Source: Sclerurus mexicanus | Taxonomy: Eukaryota; Chordata; Aves; Passeriformes; Furnariidae | NCBI GenBank assembly: GCA_013396755.1 | Contig: VWZF01005253.1 | Coordinates: forward strand, 171,490 to 235,489 | Direction: 5' to 3' | DNA: 64,000 nt | Part shown: positions 12,701 to 25,500 of the stretch, one piece after another | How positions within the stretch are numbered: the first letter of the stretch is position 1 | How the letters are laid out: the number at the start of each line of letters is the position of its first letter | Translations under genes and position numbers: made by a program | Notes under the pieces: model-generated | The model's input: only the letters and a program-made list of their open reading frames with translations | What the model was told of the DNA's origin: nothing | The model's database searches: none

Positions 12701-15700
12701 CCTTCTCCCTGTTCCTGCATGCATACACATACGAGGTTATACCTCGATAGACACTCGATTTTCCAGAGATAATGACAGCCAGGCACTGACAAAGTCAGGC
12801 AACAGAACATACGCTCAACTTCACAAAACTCAGAAACAGCAGGTAGTGCCTGAATGAGCCCCCTCACAGCACAGCTGCTGAGACAGGTGTTAAAGCCAAA
12901 GTTCAAGCTTCCGTGAGTGCTGTATTATGTCTCACAGAGAGACTACATTTCAAATCCTAAAGGGAGAAGAAATTAGATTTCTAAAAAAACAAGCAGAAAA
13001 GGAATCAGGAAGATTCCTTGAAGAGCTGGACTTGTACAGATAAAGAGGCATTGTTCTGCATAACAGGCCTCAGGTTAAGAGACACTCACAGAAACACAGA
13101 CATCCTAATCACCAAGAGTTGTGCAAGCTGGTGTGGCATGACAGGTCTCTCCTGCTCAATCCTTCTGTGCCTGCAGCTATAAGGCTCTATAGAGGAAAAT
13201 GATGGGCTGGGCTGAGTATCCAGCTGGAGGTCTATGTCGTAGATCAGGTCTATCAATTCCTACTTAACATTTTGTCTCTGCAGAGCTTCACAGTCAGAAC
13301 GACCAGGCTTCCTGGCAAGGCACGTCAGGCAAGAATCTGAAATGAAATCTGCTGGGTTGACATTTCAAAATCTGCTGTCAAGAAAAAGTAGTACTGTACA
13401 AAGGTGCAGAAGAGCAGTGGTCTTCTCTATTGCTGAAATAGACATTCCTCAGAAACCTGGAAAAGCCTGTAGTCCAAGGGCTGTAATATCTGCTTTCCAG
13501 AGCACAGGTCTTCCAATACTAACACATCCAAACAGTAAAAACAGTTTGATGTACTTGGTCGTTCTCCAAGCAGATGGACCTCCCTGACTGTGTGCCATCT
13601 CAGAAATTCCCAAATTGATCCACATGGACACAGAGAATACCCACAGGTTTCTTCAAGTCTAAGCAAGGCAGTCTGTCACAGCTCACTGAATCCCAGAGTG
13701 GGGCTGGGAAAGGCAGAAACAAGTGAAATAACACATTCAAAAACCACTATGGCCAAAGTTATTGTCCCTTTATGAAAATAATATGCATCATCCATTCCTA
13801 TTTAGACTTTTTCCAGCTTGCTGGGAGCATAGTTGGCAGACTACAGGAATACTTCCTAACCACTCAGAAGAAAATTCCCTTTCCATGTTAAGAACTGGCT
13901 TCCAAGGAAGCAGCTCATTCAAAAGTGACAAAGAAATGATCAAGCCTTTCAGAAGTCTGTTGGCTGCAGGTTGTCCATATAACAGGGTAAAGAACTGATG
14001 AGTCAGAACTGCTGCAAATCTGCAGCCATGCCACAACACTAAGATGGTTTTAGAGAAAAAGAAAGTGGCATGACTTGGGCATTATCACTTCCTATCTGCA
14101 AGACTCAGGTGGCACAGCCATCTCTGAACCTCAGGACAGCAAAGACAGCTTTTCAGTTTCCAAGTTGACTTTGTTTTAGCAAAAATATTTCAGGAAGAAT
14201 TTCAACCATTCAGAGATAGTTTAGGTTAGAGTGACAGGGAATGGAACTCTCAAGGCACAGAATACCAAGTGCCCCAAAATATTCTCTTCCACTGCCTGCC
14301 ATGCGAAGAAAGGCTGATCAGAGACTTCAGCTCGATCAGAGAGCTGCCAAACACCTTGCACGTGATACATCTGTTCCATACAATGGATCTTTATGAAGCA
14401 AAGGTAGAAATAGAACAGACTCACATGAAGAGCAGCTTTGAATATAAACTGCTGTTTTGCAGACCAGAAAGCATGCTAGTTCTCACCTAAAATCATTTCT
14501 TCCTATTAAGTTCAGAAAAGGTGCAACAAATGAGAACATCAGAGAAGCAAAAGGCCAGCCTGCAGGTAGGCAGTTTGCCCTGTTGCTCCGATACTACAAA
14601 GGATGAAAAGGGCATCCTCTGTTGCTAGCAGCTGAAGAAGAAAATTGTACACAAAAGGAAGGAAATACACTAAGACAGTCTCTACAATGGTCTCAACAGT
14701 AACACGGAGAGAAGCCATAAAACACACAAAGAACTCAAGCCAGATGTGTATGTGGAGAGACAGACTGACGCCCATGGAAATACAGAAGTACAGGTAAGCA
14801 GGCTGGTTACAGGTCAGGTACAGTACCTAAGCCACTTTGCTTCATCTCAGAAGACTGCCTGGAATATGTGCTGAAGAGGCGATAACCTCCTGATTTTGAA
14901 GAAGATTCAGAGAGCACCTGCAAAGACAGACAGTGTAATCAGTGTTGGACTCCAAGTTACCCACTGCTCTCAAAAGCCTTTATACATCAATTGAAGGTAC
15001 AGAAAGATATGCCTCTTCCACAAAACCACCATTTTCAAGAAGCACAAAGGTACTCATATGCTAAGATTGTGACAGTGAATGCTCAGTTTTAATTTCAAGT
15101 TTGTGTTGGCTTGTGGAACAGTGGAGATTTGAAAAGTACAAAGGGATTCATGTAGTGAGCTCCTTGTCTCCCAAGACTCTTGCTGGGATCACTGGGACAT
15201 AGACTTACTCTTTAGCAGCAGGAAATCATATCCTATTTAACTTAGTATGTGGCTGTTACAAAGAGCCTCTGAGAGCTGCATGCAAAGGTGACAACACACA
15301 GCAATGGAAGCCAGCTAACAAATACCTCAAACCTTAAATCTGCTTTCACTGGTTCAGAAAACTGATGTCAAAAATGCCAGTGAAATCCCTCCAAAAGAGC
15401 ACTCTGGAGGTGACAGTCACCTGCTGACTGTGACGCTGGCCTTGTGACACAGAACGGCCCCAAAAGGGAGAGGTTAGAATGGTAAAATCAATTTTGTTAC
15501 TCAAGCAGATCAGTGAATGGGACGGTTCGAAACCCTGACAGTTTAAACACCCTGGATGAACCCATCTGTGAGCAGGGAATCCTAATCATCATGAGATCTT
15601 AAATGGGAGAGAGAAATGAGAAACATGAAGCTGCCTTTGTAAGGGGCAAAGACTGGAACCTAAGGGAAGGCAGAGATGTCACCATAGCTAGGTATGAGGT

Positions 15701-16554
15701 TGCATGTAATCTTACAGGTGACTACACCAGTGCCTATACAGAGCATACAATCCAAACAATTCTCATGTTTTTCAAGCATTTCCTTACTTGTTCTTCCTCA
15801 TCAGTTCCTCTGGCCTGTGTTCCCCCTCTCCCTCCTCAGTGAGGAGGAGTTTTGGAGGTCTGTTTTCCACAAGATCCTTCTTTACCTTCCGCAGATCGTT
15901 CCCTAGAATCAACTCAGGCTCTGACACGTCGAAAAGAATGCCACAAAACCAAAACCAAGCAAAAGGCCTTTCTTAGAGTAACACCCATAGCATGGTTACC
16001 TCCATGGATCCTGTCTTCCGGTTCCTGATCAGTGGTGACCTTCGCTGGATGCTGACCAGCTCGGAGGGCTGTGGGGACTTCTGCTGAGCATGGTCTGGCT
16101 CATCGTTGCCCTTCTCCTTGGAGAAGTCCTCCAGGCTACCTTGGTTGGCCTTCCTGTCCTCGTTCTGCCATAAGGAAACACTGATGGCTTCAGGCATGAG
16201 GCCTTTGCCAGAGCTCCCCACACCAGCTCCAGCCTCAGATCTCTGCTGAGGTCCAGAGGTACCCGCAGCCCCAGCGGCTACCCTGAAGAACCGGACAGGG
16301 CAGGGACACAACCCACCAGCTGCCTGTGGGCAGGGGAGAGCAGCCAGTGAAAAACTTGCTGTAGTAGTGCTGGGCGGAGCAGGACAGCACCCAAGGGTCC
16401 CCTGGTGCCAGCAGCTCCCGCCCAGGTGTCTGCTCACCTCTGCTGAGGCTGGCCGAAAGCCAAACCCTGTGGGCACATTCCTGTCCTCCTCGCAGCCTTT
16501 GACACCAGGGCTGAAATGCAGCTCCACATGGAAACGTTCCTCTGAAGAGGGATC
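9707..16554 (-). CDS. PPIP5K1: PPIP5K1 C-terminal Ser-rich regulatory exons
   Basis: Exons 16438-16554 ([16 protein letters not shown]), 16000-16164 (ending [15 protein letters not shown]), 14827-14917 (Ser-rich, G-G-Y-R-L-F-S) and 9707-9829 ([19 protein letters not shown]) form the disordered tail next to the phosphatase domain. The R-x-S-P-L-I-R-N-R and S-S-S-A-P-N-L stretches look like phosphorylation or 14-3-3-type sites; that is inference. The last exon ends in phase 1 (G|GTATGT). The next exon, expected to carry the K-H-P-T-N-G-F-E-G segment in vertebrates, was not found in the remaining 9.7 kb. Confidence 0.88.
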
Positions 16555-19500
16555 CTGTGAACACACGGCACCGGGAGTGGGTAAGGCTATCAGCACACTA
16601 AGTGCTGATAGTAAGTGGGCAAGTAATCAGAACAGGCCAAGGTCCCACCCTGCCATGCTGGCCAGCACATGTCCCAGGCACATCCTTTGGAGGGAAAGCA
16701 GAAGCAACAGGAAACCACAAACAGAAAGGCTCATCCAAAAGGACAGTCCTGATCAGCACACAGCTGAGGCATTCAGACTGTTGCCATTTTGGAACAACAG
16801 CCACAGAGGAGTAAAACAGAATCGGGCTCTGTGTGTATATATATATACACACACCCTTAAACCACAGCCCCTTATGACTCCCTCCTGCTGCAAAACCAGC
16901 ACATGCTGGGACTGGGTCCCTCCTGGACCTTCAGTCAGGCTGTTCCAGGATTTAAGTAATTGTCTCTAATATTAATTTTTCATTAAGCTTTTTTAAGGAA
17001 GCCAGAGCTTTTACAGTATCTGGCATTAATGATGTAAAACCAAAGTTTCACCATCTTGACTGATGGACAGACCCATGCCACTCATCAGACTTTTTTTTTT
17101 TGACAAGCAGAACTTCTACCATGAGAAGCCCACACCAGTTCTGTGAACACAAGTCTCTAACTCTATAGGGTGTGGCAAAGGGGTTGCTCTCCTTACAACT
17201 ACAACATCCTGTAGCACAGACCTGAGTCACAGGGTCTGCGGATCAGAATGTGTGGTTCAGTGCCAAACCTACTTACAGTCACCACCATCAGCTCCCACAT
17301 TCTAGATGTTTATTAAATTATGTTCTTTATTTACTGAAGATACTAGTATACACTTCTCCACTAGCACAATTTTAAAATAAAACAAAGTTTATGAATGTGG
17401 AATTTCTGAATATTTTCTAGAAGTATTTCAAAAACACAGCCAAATATCACTTTTGTTACTTATTTTTCCCTACTCTTCATTTGCAATTAATATTAAGAAG
17501 CAGCAAATAATTTTGTACTAGGAAAAGCTTTAAAACAGTTATATGTTTACATATAACGAGCATTAATTTGGGTCACTGCCTCACAAACTTGAAAATAGCA
17601 GTTGTGTTAATGATCCGTGTGTCTTTGTTCACAAGTGCAGACTTCCAACTGAACTCATGTCTAGGGACGGTGCCAGGCATCATGGCAGGAAACATTTTAT
17701 CCTACAGCTCTATCCCTCACCTTGTTGTTGTCCTCGTAGAGCATGATAACAATCTGGGTCATGTAGTTCAGCTCTGAGATAGCACTCAAATAGTCCATGG
17801 CTCTCTTCCACTGCTGGTCTTTGTTTTCCTGATATATACACATAAACAGTCGCATGGGGTGAGCAACAGCAGACACCTTGAAGCATTCAGTGAAATGGAA
17901 CTGAGAGAGTTCCTCTCTCCACAAGGTAACAGCATTGTCAGAACAAAACCATCTTGCTCAACTTGCATGAAGAGATGACTTTGCAATGAGGTGGGGTGCT
18001 TGCAGTGAGGAGCAGCTGTACAGAAGGACAGTACAGCTGCTCACACCACCTATATGCAGATCTGAACTGCAAGCTCCTGTGCAAGGCTTACTTGGGACAA
18101 GCAGAGTCCACAGCAGTTGCCAAATAGCCATTTTCAAACTACAGGATGGATCACAAGGGATGACCTTGTGCTAAATAAGGGACAAAGTGAAATGCTTTTA
18201 CCTGATGCTGAATGAAAAATCTAGAGACACTTGGGACAAGCACAGCAGAGCAGGCCACCCCTCACTGCCTCCCCACACTGCCAGAGCCACACCTGAAGTG
18301 CCACTCGTGATGCTGTGGAGCATCTCAACTTGATGGATATGAACTGAAACTCCCTCGTACAAACAAACCCAGACACAGCCCAGTATCTCTGCACTGGAAA
18401 CACCACAGCCTCAGACACTTGAGTCAGGGAATAAAGGAGTATATTATTCAGTGAGTGATTCAGAGGTACTTGTCTGATCACTGCCTACAGATATGCTGAG
18501 CTGTCACAGACATCAGAAATCATGCCTGCCTAGCAAGCCCAAACTCATAAGCCCTTTCAGACCATGCTTAAAAACGGAAAGATAAATCAGAGAGCCTATT
18601 GAGGAGACTGAAGCAGAGCTTTACTCAGGAAGCAGGTTACAAGAGAAAGTGAAGGGTGGCTTGCATGAATTAATCCCCTAAAAATGTCATCTGCCTCTCT
18701 GGTAGAGAGCACGCCCTGTGCATTTGCAACCTCAAGTCACTTCCTCTGTAAGCAAAGTGATTTTATTGACTTAGAATTGAGATAAAGACAATAAATAACA
18801 GGGCCAAGCTCTTGAAATAAAGGGTCGAAGGAAGCAGGAAGAGAGAAATTCCCTCATCTTCACAGCCTCATACTGCTATCCTGCTATACAGGTAAAGGGT
18901 CTGCTCACCTGAAACCAGCAGGACAGCTCTTGAAGAAAACATGTCTTTGTGCAAGCAAGACAGGCACTGAGGAAGAACAGTGCTCATCTGTGTGGAAAGG
19001 CAGGAAGCTGCAGCATGCAAACACGGCAGAGATGGAGCTGGCCAGAGGCCACTGATGCATAGCATTTCTGAGAGAGCTGCCTCAAGGGGCAACCGACAAA
19101 CCTACACTGTCCACTTTGGAAAAGGCTACCGGCAAAAAGCAGGGAGGCTTACTCTGTGAGCACTGCTGGGACACTTACATCCAGGAGCCCCCCATAGCGG
19201 AAGATACTGAGTAGGGAGTGCACATGGCTCTCACTAGTGAAGTACAGCCGTGTCCGAACATGGCGACCTGGTGACAGGACTCCTCTTGAGTACCTAAACC
19301 AAAATCAGCCCAGAGTTATTCAATCTGCCAACAAATTGCCATCTATCATACAGCAGCACCTCTGTATACTTAACAGAATGAGATAACCCCATGCTGGGAA
19401 ATGTCAAAGACAGCTGCAGAGAACAAACAGTAGGAGCACCGGGCACAGGAGCAGCAAGTTTCATGGAATCCTAATGGAGACACATAGCAGTGCAGTGGCT

Positions 19501-22500
19501 CAGCACACTACACTTGCCCTTTGGAAGGAAAGGGATGAGGCATCACTATCCAGCTACAACAGATGGAAGCTTCTGTGGCACTGTGCTCCTGGTTGGCAAT
19601 CTCAGTGTGCCTTTTCCATTTCTCTTCTAGTTTTAGGAGCACCAATGTGCTATCCTCTTGGAAAGTCTTTCAGTATATGCTCAGTACCTCCTTCCAAACC
19701 AGTACACTCTTCTGGCACGGGAAAGACCCACTGCTCCATAGCTGCCCTCCCCACCACCAGCAGCATGCAGCACAAGACCTACAAAGGATGTAGTTTGTTG
19801 ACAGACTCATCTTCATGGGTTCTCTGTAGGTCCAACTGGATCTTTTTAATGAGAGGAAGACAAAAGCCAATAGCAATCTCCAGTTTCTCCTCCTTATTAA
19901 TCCCATACTCCTGCAGGAACAAAACAACAGATACCCTGAGCCCTGTTTTTTGCCACATCCTCACAATGAAAAGCAGCTTGACTTCAACAGTTCTATTTGC
20001 AGCACCACGGATTAAGCAAGGACAGGAAGAGAGCTGTCACTCAGCATCTCTGACTTTTTTTTTTCCCATATATTGTAGAGGGTAACAGAGGACAGAGACT
20101 CTTCCAAGAATCCCAGACAGGTCTGGACATGACTGTCAGTATTCCCCCAACAGCTGAGAAGTGCAAGTACCATGAACAAAACTCTGATCTATGACATGCA
20201 AACTTATAGCCTGACCTAGTACGAGCACTAAAGCAACAACTGCTATTGGCAAAGACAAAACCTGCAGTGCTATGCTGAAAACTGCATCCCACCAGCAACA
20301 CTGAAAAAGTTTGAAAGACCACGTCTGCTCTTCAGGGGCACAAATGCAGCTGGACCTTGGTAGAAGCTCATCTCGTATAAACAAAACTTTGCAAGAACCA
20401 AGTCAACTTTGCAAACTGAGTAAGTCCTGGTTTGACAAGAATAACGAACTTGCCAGAACTTTAACACAGAAATCTCTCTTCCCCTTTATGACCTTGCATG
20501 TGGAGGATGGAGTGTTGCTGCAGTGCACACACAACTCAGAGCTGTGGTGTGATACACGACAATGAACATGGAAAAGCTTCTGTGTCAGCTGCTCATTACT
20601 CTGACCCTGCCAGAATCCTCAACCATGAGCCCAGCTCTGCCACATTTTAACTTATAAATAGTTTTGGTTTTATACAAATACTAAGACAGACCTGAGAAAC
20701 ACCCACTGGGATACACTTGGAAGTTAATGTGCAAAAGAAGTGAGACAAAACACACAGGAAAAGGGTCAGAAATTGGTGCGACAGGCACTGTCACACAGGC
20801 TCTACCTGCGGTATGATCACATCTGCCAGGGCTTTGGAGAGCTTGAAGAGTTCAGCTGTGCCTTCCAGTTTGAGCGCACAGTTGTGCTGTACATCATATT
20901 TGATGCAGTCGTAGATATCAGGGATCTTGCTGATGTCGTAACGTCCGTTCTTCATGCGGAAATCTCGCTCCAGCTTAGTCCACCGCTGCAGCATCAGTTC
21001 CAAAGTCTCACTGTGGTACAGCTGCAGGTCTAAACACCAGAGAACACCAAACCACACTGACATCCTAGAACCACAGAACTGTGATTACTGCTGCAGTGAT
21101 TTCAAGTAACAGCCATGACAGACTATTCCCAGCACAGGAGGGCTCTGATTATTGTGTCACCCACAGAGGTCCTACTCTAAAAAAGCCACTGGACCTGTTG
21201 CACAGAGTTATAACCTGGAACAACAAGCTACTTCTGAAATACTTGACAAAAGTGAAACCATTTGTCTGTCTACTTAGGTCTGCCATAAATTTCATGGAAT
21301 GTTCCCAAAATGCCTTTTTAAAACTTCACTGTTATTAGGAAAGTTCTTAGAGATGAGTAAATTGTGACTGAAAAATTTGCTTTTTTACAATCTCCAGGAC
21401 ATGCCTGAAAACACCAGGTATACGCCTCCAGGCTCTACTGCTACTTGTTTACATTCACTCTAAACCAGGAGGCACATACCATTTCCTTTACACTAAAGCT
21501 CCCTTTAACAGTAGTTGAAAAGTGGAACAGCAGCCTTCTACAGCAATTGCACATAGAGAATTTCACTTCAGAATTTCTTTGCTACAGACAAACATAAGTC
21601 CTAGTGGTGTTTGGGAGCTCTGAGGATGTAATGATAAATAAATCTCTTCCCGATCCTTTCCAGTTTTGATGCTCACCTGCAGATTTTGGGTCTTCCAGAC
21701 GTTTTCTTATCTGGGAGGTGAGACTTTCAATCAGGGTGAACACCTGGTTACAGACCTCAACTGGGTTCTGAATAAAGGTCATGGAGTTGAGCAGAGAAGC
21801 ACTGCCTGTTGGTGCTAGCTGAAAGAAGATTCCAGCAGAAATTAGTTAGTGTCTTTACAAGCTGGGAACACAAAATATCTGCCTTTTGCAGCTGCACTGC
21901 TTTCTGACTTGGAACAAAAGCTGTGCTCCCAGCTGAGCACAGTAAGATGGCTTATTCCTAGGAGTAGTCAGGCATGTGTTAAAAACTTTCTCAGGAGCAA
22001 ACTCAGAGGGAGCAAACAACTGCTCCCATTAGATTGGACCTCCCTCCACCTACAACATCCACCCTCGTCACACTTTGCTTCTGTGCTTTAGCAGAAGGGC
22101 TTCATAGATATTTTAAGTAGTTCTTTGAGGTGACAAATGTGTTCCTTAATGGATTTCGGTCCAGTAATCACAGCTCAGAGTCTGAGAAAAACAAGATTTT
22201 TGAGACTTGCTGGAGAAACAGCTATAGCTTTCACATCTGTAGTGCTGAATGCAGCCCAAGCTCTGTACTCCGCAGTTACCAGACCCTGACAGGACACACA
22301 AAGATTGGTATCCCAAAGGTCTGTCCATACATACACAGAGTATGGATCTGGAATCTGATGAAGCAGATTCCCTACCAACAGCAGCTGGGATTGCTCTGAG
22401 CAGCATACAGAAAACCACAAGAGCTCTTTTAGCACACTCACAAGAACAAAATGGACTGGGATTTCTAAAGAGAGAGGAAGGCACCATGATGACTCTTGAA

Positions 22501-25500
22501 GGGGTCAGTAGAGTAATACCGAGGACTGTCACTCAAAGAAGGGCAGGAGCTATTAACCTGGACACTTCTGTGCATATCCTGTAATTTTGACCAGAACTGA
22601 TCTCAAACCAAACTACTGTTCACATACCACAGGCTTAATATCAAACCACTGCAGCAATGCTCCCCAGGTGCAGGGAGCAAAGAAGCCACATAGGTGCTTT
22701 ACCTTTTCATAGTCCTCTTCACAGAACTGAGCATCCTTCTGCATGATTTCATGCAGTCGTGCCTTCACTCTGTGCTGACAGCTGCTAAGGGAATCACTGT
22801 CACTGTCCAGCAGACCATTCATGTTGGCACTTTTTACCATTTGCACCAGGATGGGGGTCAGCTCTCCTTCCAGAGCTAGCAGACCCTAAAGCCAGACAGG
22901 ACAAAATTTCAGCTCTCTGTAACCCAAACATCAAACATTTCTGGTAGTTTCATGGTCAGAATTCAGCCAACATGAGTGAAATCTCAACTGCCCTTGAAGA
23001 GCACTTTTACAGTAACAGCCTATCAGAGGTGACTCTGGCATGCTGTTAGAGCTGTTAAAGGAATAGGCAGCTCTGCCTGCAGCAACCCCAGATTTGTCCA
23101 GGCAATTGTTGAGCAGCCAACTCAGTTTGCTTGAAAATGTTAATACAGCAAAGGTTCTGAGGACCAGCTAAGGGCACCACAGGATTCCCCTTGGCTCAAG
23201 CTTTAGCAGCAGATGAACCTGTTCTCTTCCCCACCCCATACTGCACCAGACATTTCACTTCCCTCTTAAATCCATCAGGCAAGGAATAAACCCTCTGGAT
23301 GGGCAGTCATCACAGAAACACTCATTCCATAGGCAATTAACACTCGGTAACAGGTTTGGTGTGCTCTAGTGCTAAACATCAGCAGTATTCCACGCATAAC
23401 TCCTCCTCCAGTCAGAATCCTGTCCTGGACAGGACACTAAAAGTGACAGATGTGTGCAGCTGCACCAGATGTTCAGTCCTGCCCCATATGCCTGCTATTA
23501 GCACAGTGTACCCCAGTCCACTCAACAGAGAGGGGGAAGATCGTAGGACAGCTCCTTTCTCATCACCAGAGTTTCCTTTAGAAACAACATATTTTAAGAC
23601 TAATGTAGCAGAACAAACAAATGCCCAAAAGAGAGGAAGAACCTTTGCAAAAGCTGCTGCTGTCATCTGAACTCGCCCCTCGTCTGAGGCATAGATCTTC
23701 AGATCATGGCGATAGGTGCTGTGCAGTCTGAGCAAGCCACAGCCAGGGAAACCTGCATAATCACCTGGAATAGAGGACAACACAAAATTCATATTCTGAT
23801 GCTTGCAAAACTATCAGCTGAATATACTGGTTTAGACAGTAAACTTTATGGTAGTAACAAAGTTATCTAGAGAATTAATCACTCTCATGTGCCCTTAGGA
23901 TGCTTCAAAATAGACAGTTCTATATATACACAAGGACTAGAAATGTAATGAAGGCTTTGCTTAACTTGGGAAAAGCTCATTTTGAGGAAAAAAGTGAGTC
24001 AAGTCTGATGCTGCACAAATTCTGCAGCAAACCCTTCTAAACAGTCTGTGATAGTCCTGCTAGCCTAAACACCCTAGTGCAGAATAAAGACGCACCAAAA
24101 AAAGCCCCAAAACCCTTCCTTCTGCTTGTTTTCTGCATGAGAGCAGGTCCTGTTGCCATCAGAATTGCAGTCAGGGCTCTTCAGCAGGGAACAGTTTCCA
24201 AAACAGATCCTGTACAGCTACAATTACATTGTGGTACAAATTGCCAGTTTATTTCTGATGGCTGAGTCAGCCACAGGAGCCAGGTCAATAACAGAGGAAA
24301 GCAATTCACGCACCTCTCCAGTCTGACCTCCAAAGACAGTGACTACTGGTGACTATTTGCTGCTGCTGCCTCAAAACCCAGGGCGACTCTGCACAGTACC
24401 CAGCCACACTGCATGACAAAACAGGGTACACTGGGAACACTGCTCCCAGTTCTGAGCTCACAACTTAGAGAAACACCCGGATAGACAAGGACAGACTCTA
24501 GCCAGAAGTCAGATGAATGTCTTGACAAAGCTGCCAGGCACCAAATGCTACTCAAGAACACAGCACTCTCCATGAACGACCACGTGGAGCAGAAGTCTTC
24601 AAAACTGTGGTTCAGAATGACCCTTACACAAACAAGGTGGTCACTTCCCTGTAGGAGGTTATCAGGTCAGTTAAGCATGACTTCTCTTTGTGAATCCATG
24701 CTACTCACAGTCACTGACCTGCCCTTCATGTGCCCAGGAATAATCACCAGGATTAGCTGCTCCATTACCATCCTGAAGACTGTGCTGAGGCTGAGCCATC
24801 TGCAGCTCCCTCCTTCTTGTAATTTTTGAAGCTAAGAGTGACATTTCCTCTCCTCCAGTCCTCAGGCACCTACCCCAAGCCCCACAGCCTTTCAAAGAGA
24901 ATCTCAAGTGGCCTTGCAGGGACATCTGCCCACTCCCTTGGCACTGTTGGTGCAGCCCGTCAGGGCCACTGGGCTCACATATGTCCAGCTTGCTTAAGTG
25001 TTCCCTGACTTGATCCTTTTCCACTAGGGGTAACTAACTCTTCCTTATTCCAGAAGGAAATCTTCTTCAATGCAATTTAAATTTGCTTAATTAATCTGAA
25101 ATGTAATTAATTAAATTGAAGTAAGTATACAAGTCAAAGACAAGCAGTATCCAATACTGGGCTCACTGGACCAATCCAGTAGCAGCGTGTTACTCCTGAC
25201 TCAAAGACAATCTCCAATCTCAGTCTTTCTTTTTTTTTTTTTTCCTTTTCGGCTCTTGTTGATTTATGTGCATACTAGAGGCTTTTTAGTGTCACAGAAT
25301 TATGGTGGAAAAAATATGGAGAAGTTAACCCTCCTATTCTCCTGTCTCAGGGCAGGATTATCTGTGTTCCAAGACAGATTTCCTCTGTTCTCTACATTTG
25401 GCCCAAACTCCTTTTTAATAATCCATACATTTTGAATCATATTTGCTGTGTCAGAATATATTTTATTAGAACAGCCTCTCTTTTTTGAATCCTGGCACAT

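Noticed and set aside
15973..16596. A single 207-codon minus-strand ORF read as one exon
   Set aside because: It runs through two real PPIP5K1 exons (16438-16554 and 16000-16164) and the intron between them, which happens to be open; the splice sites and family alignment show two exons.
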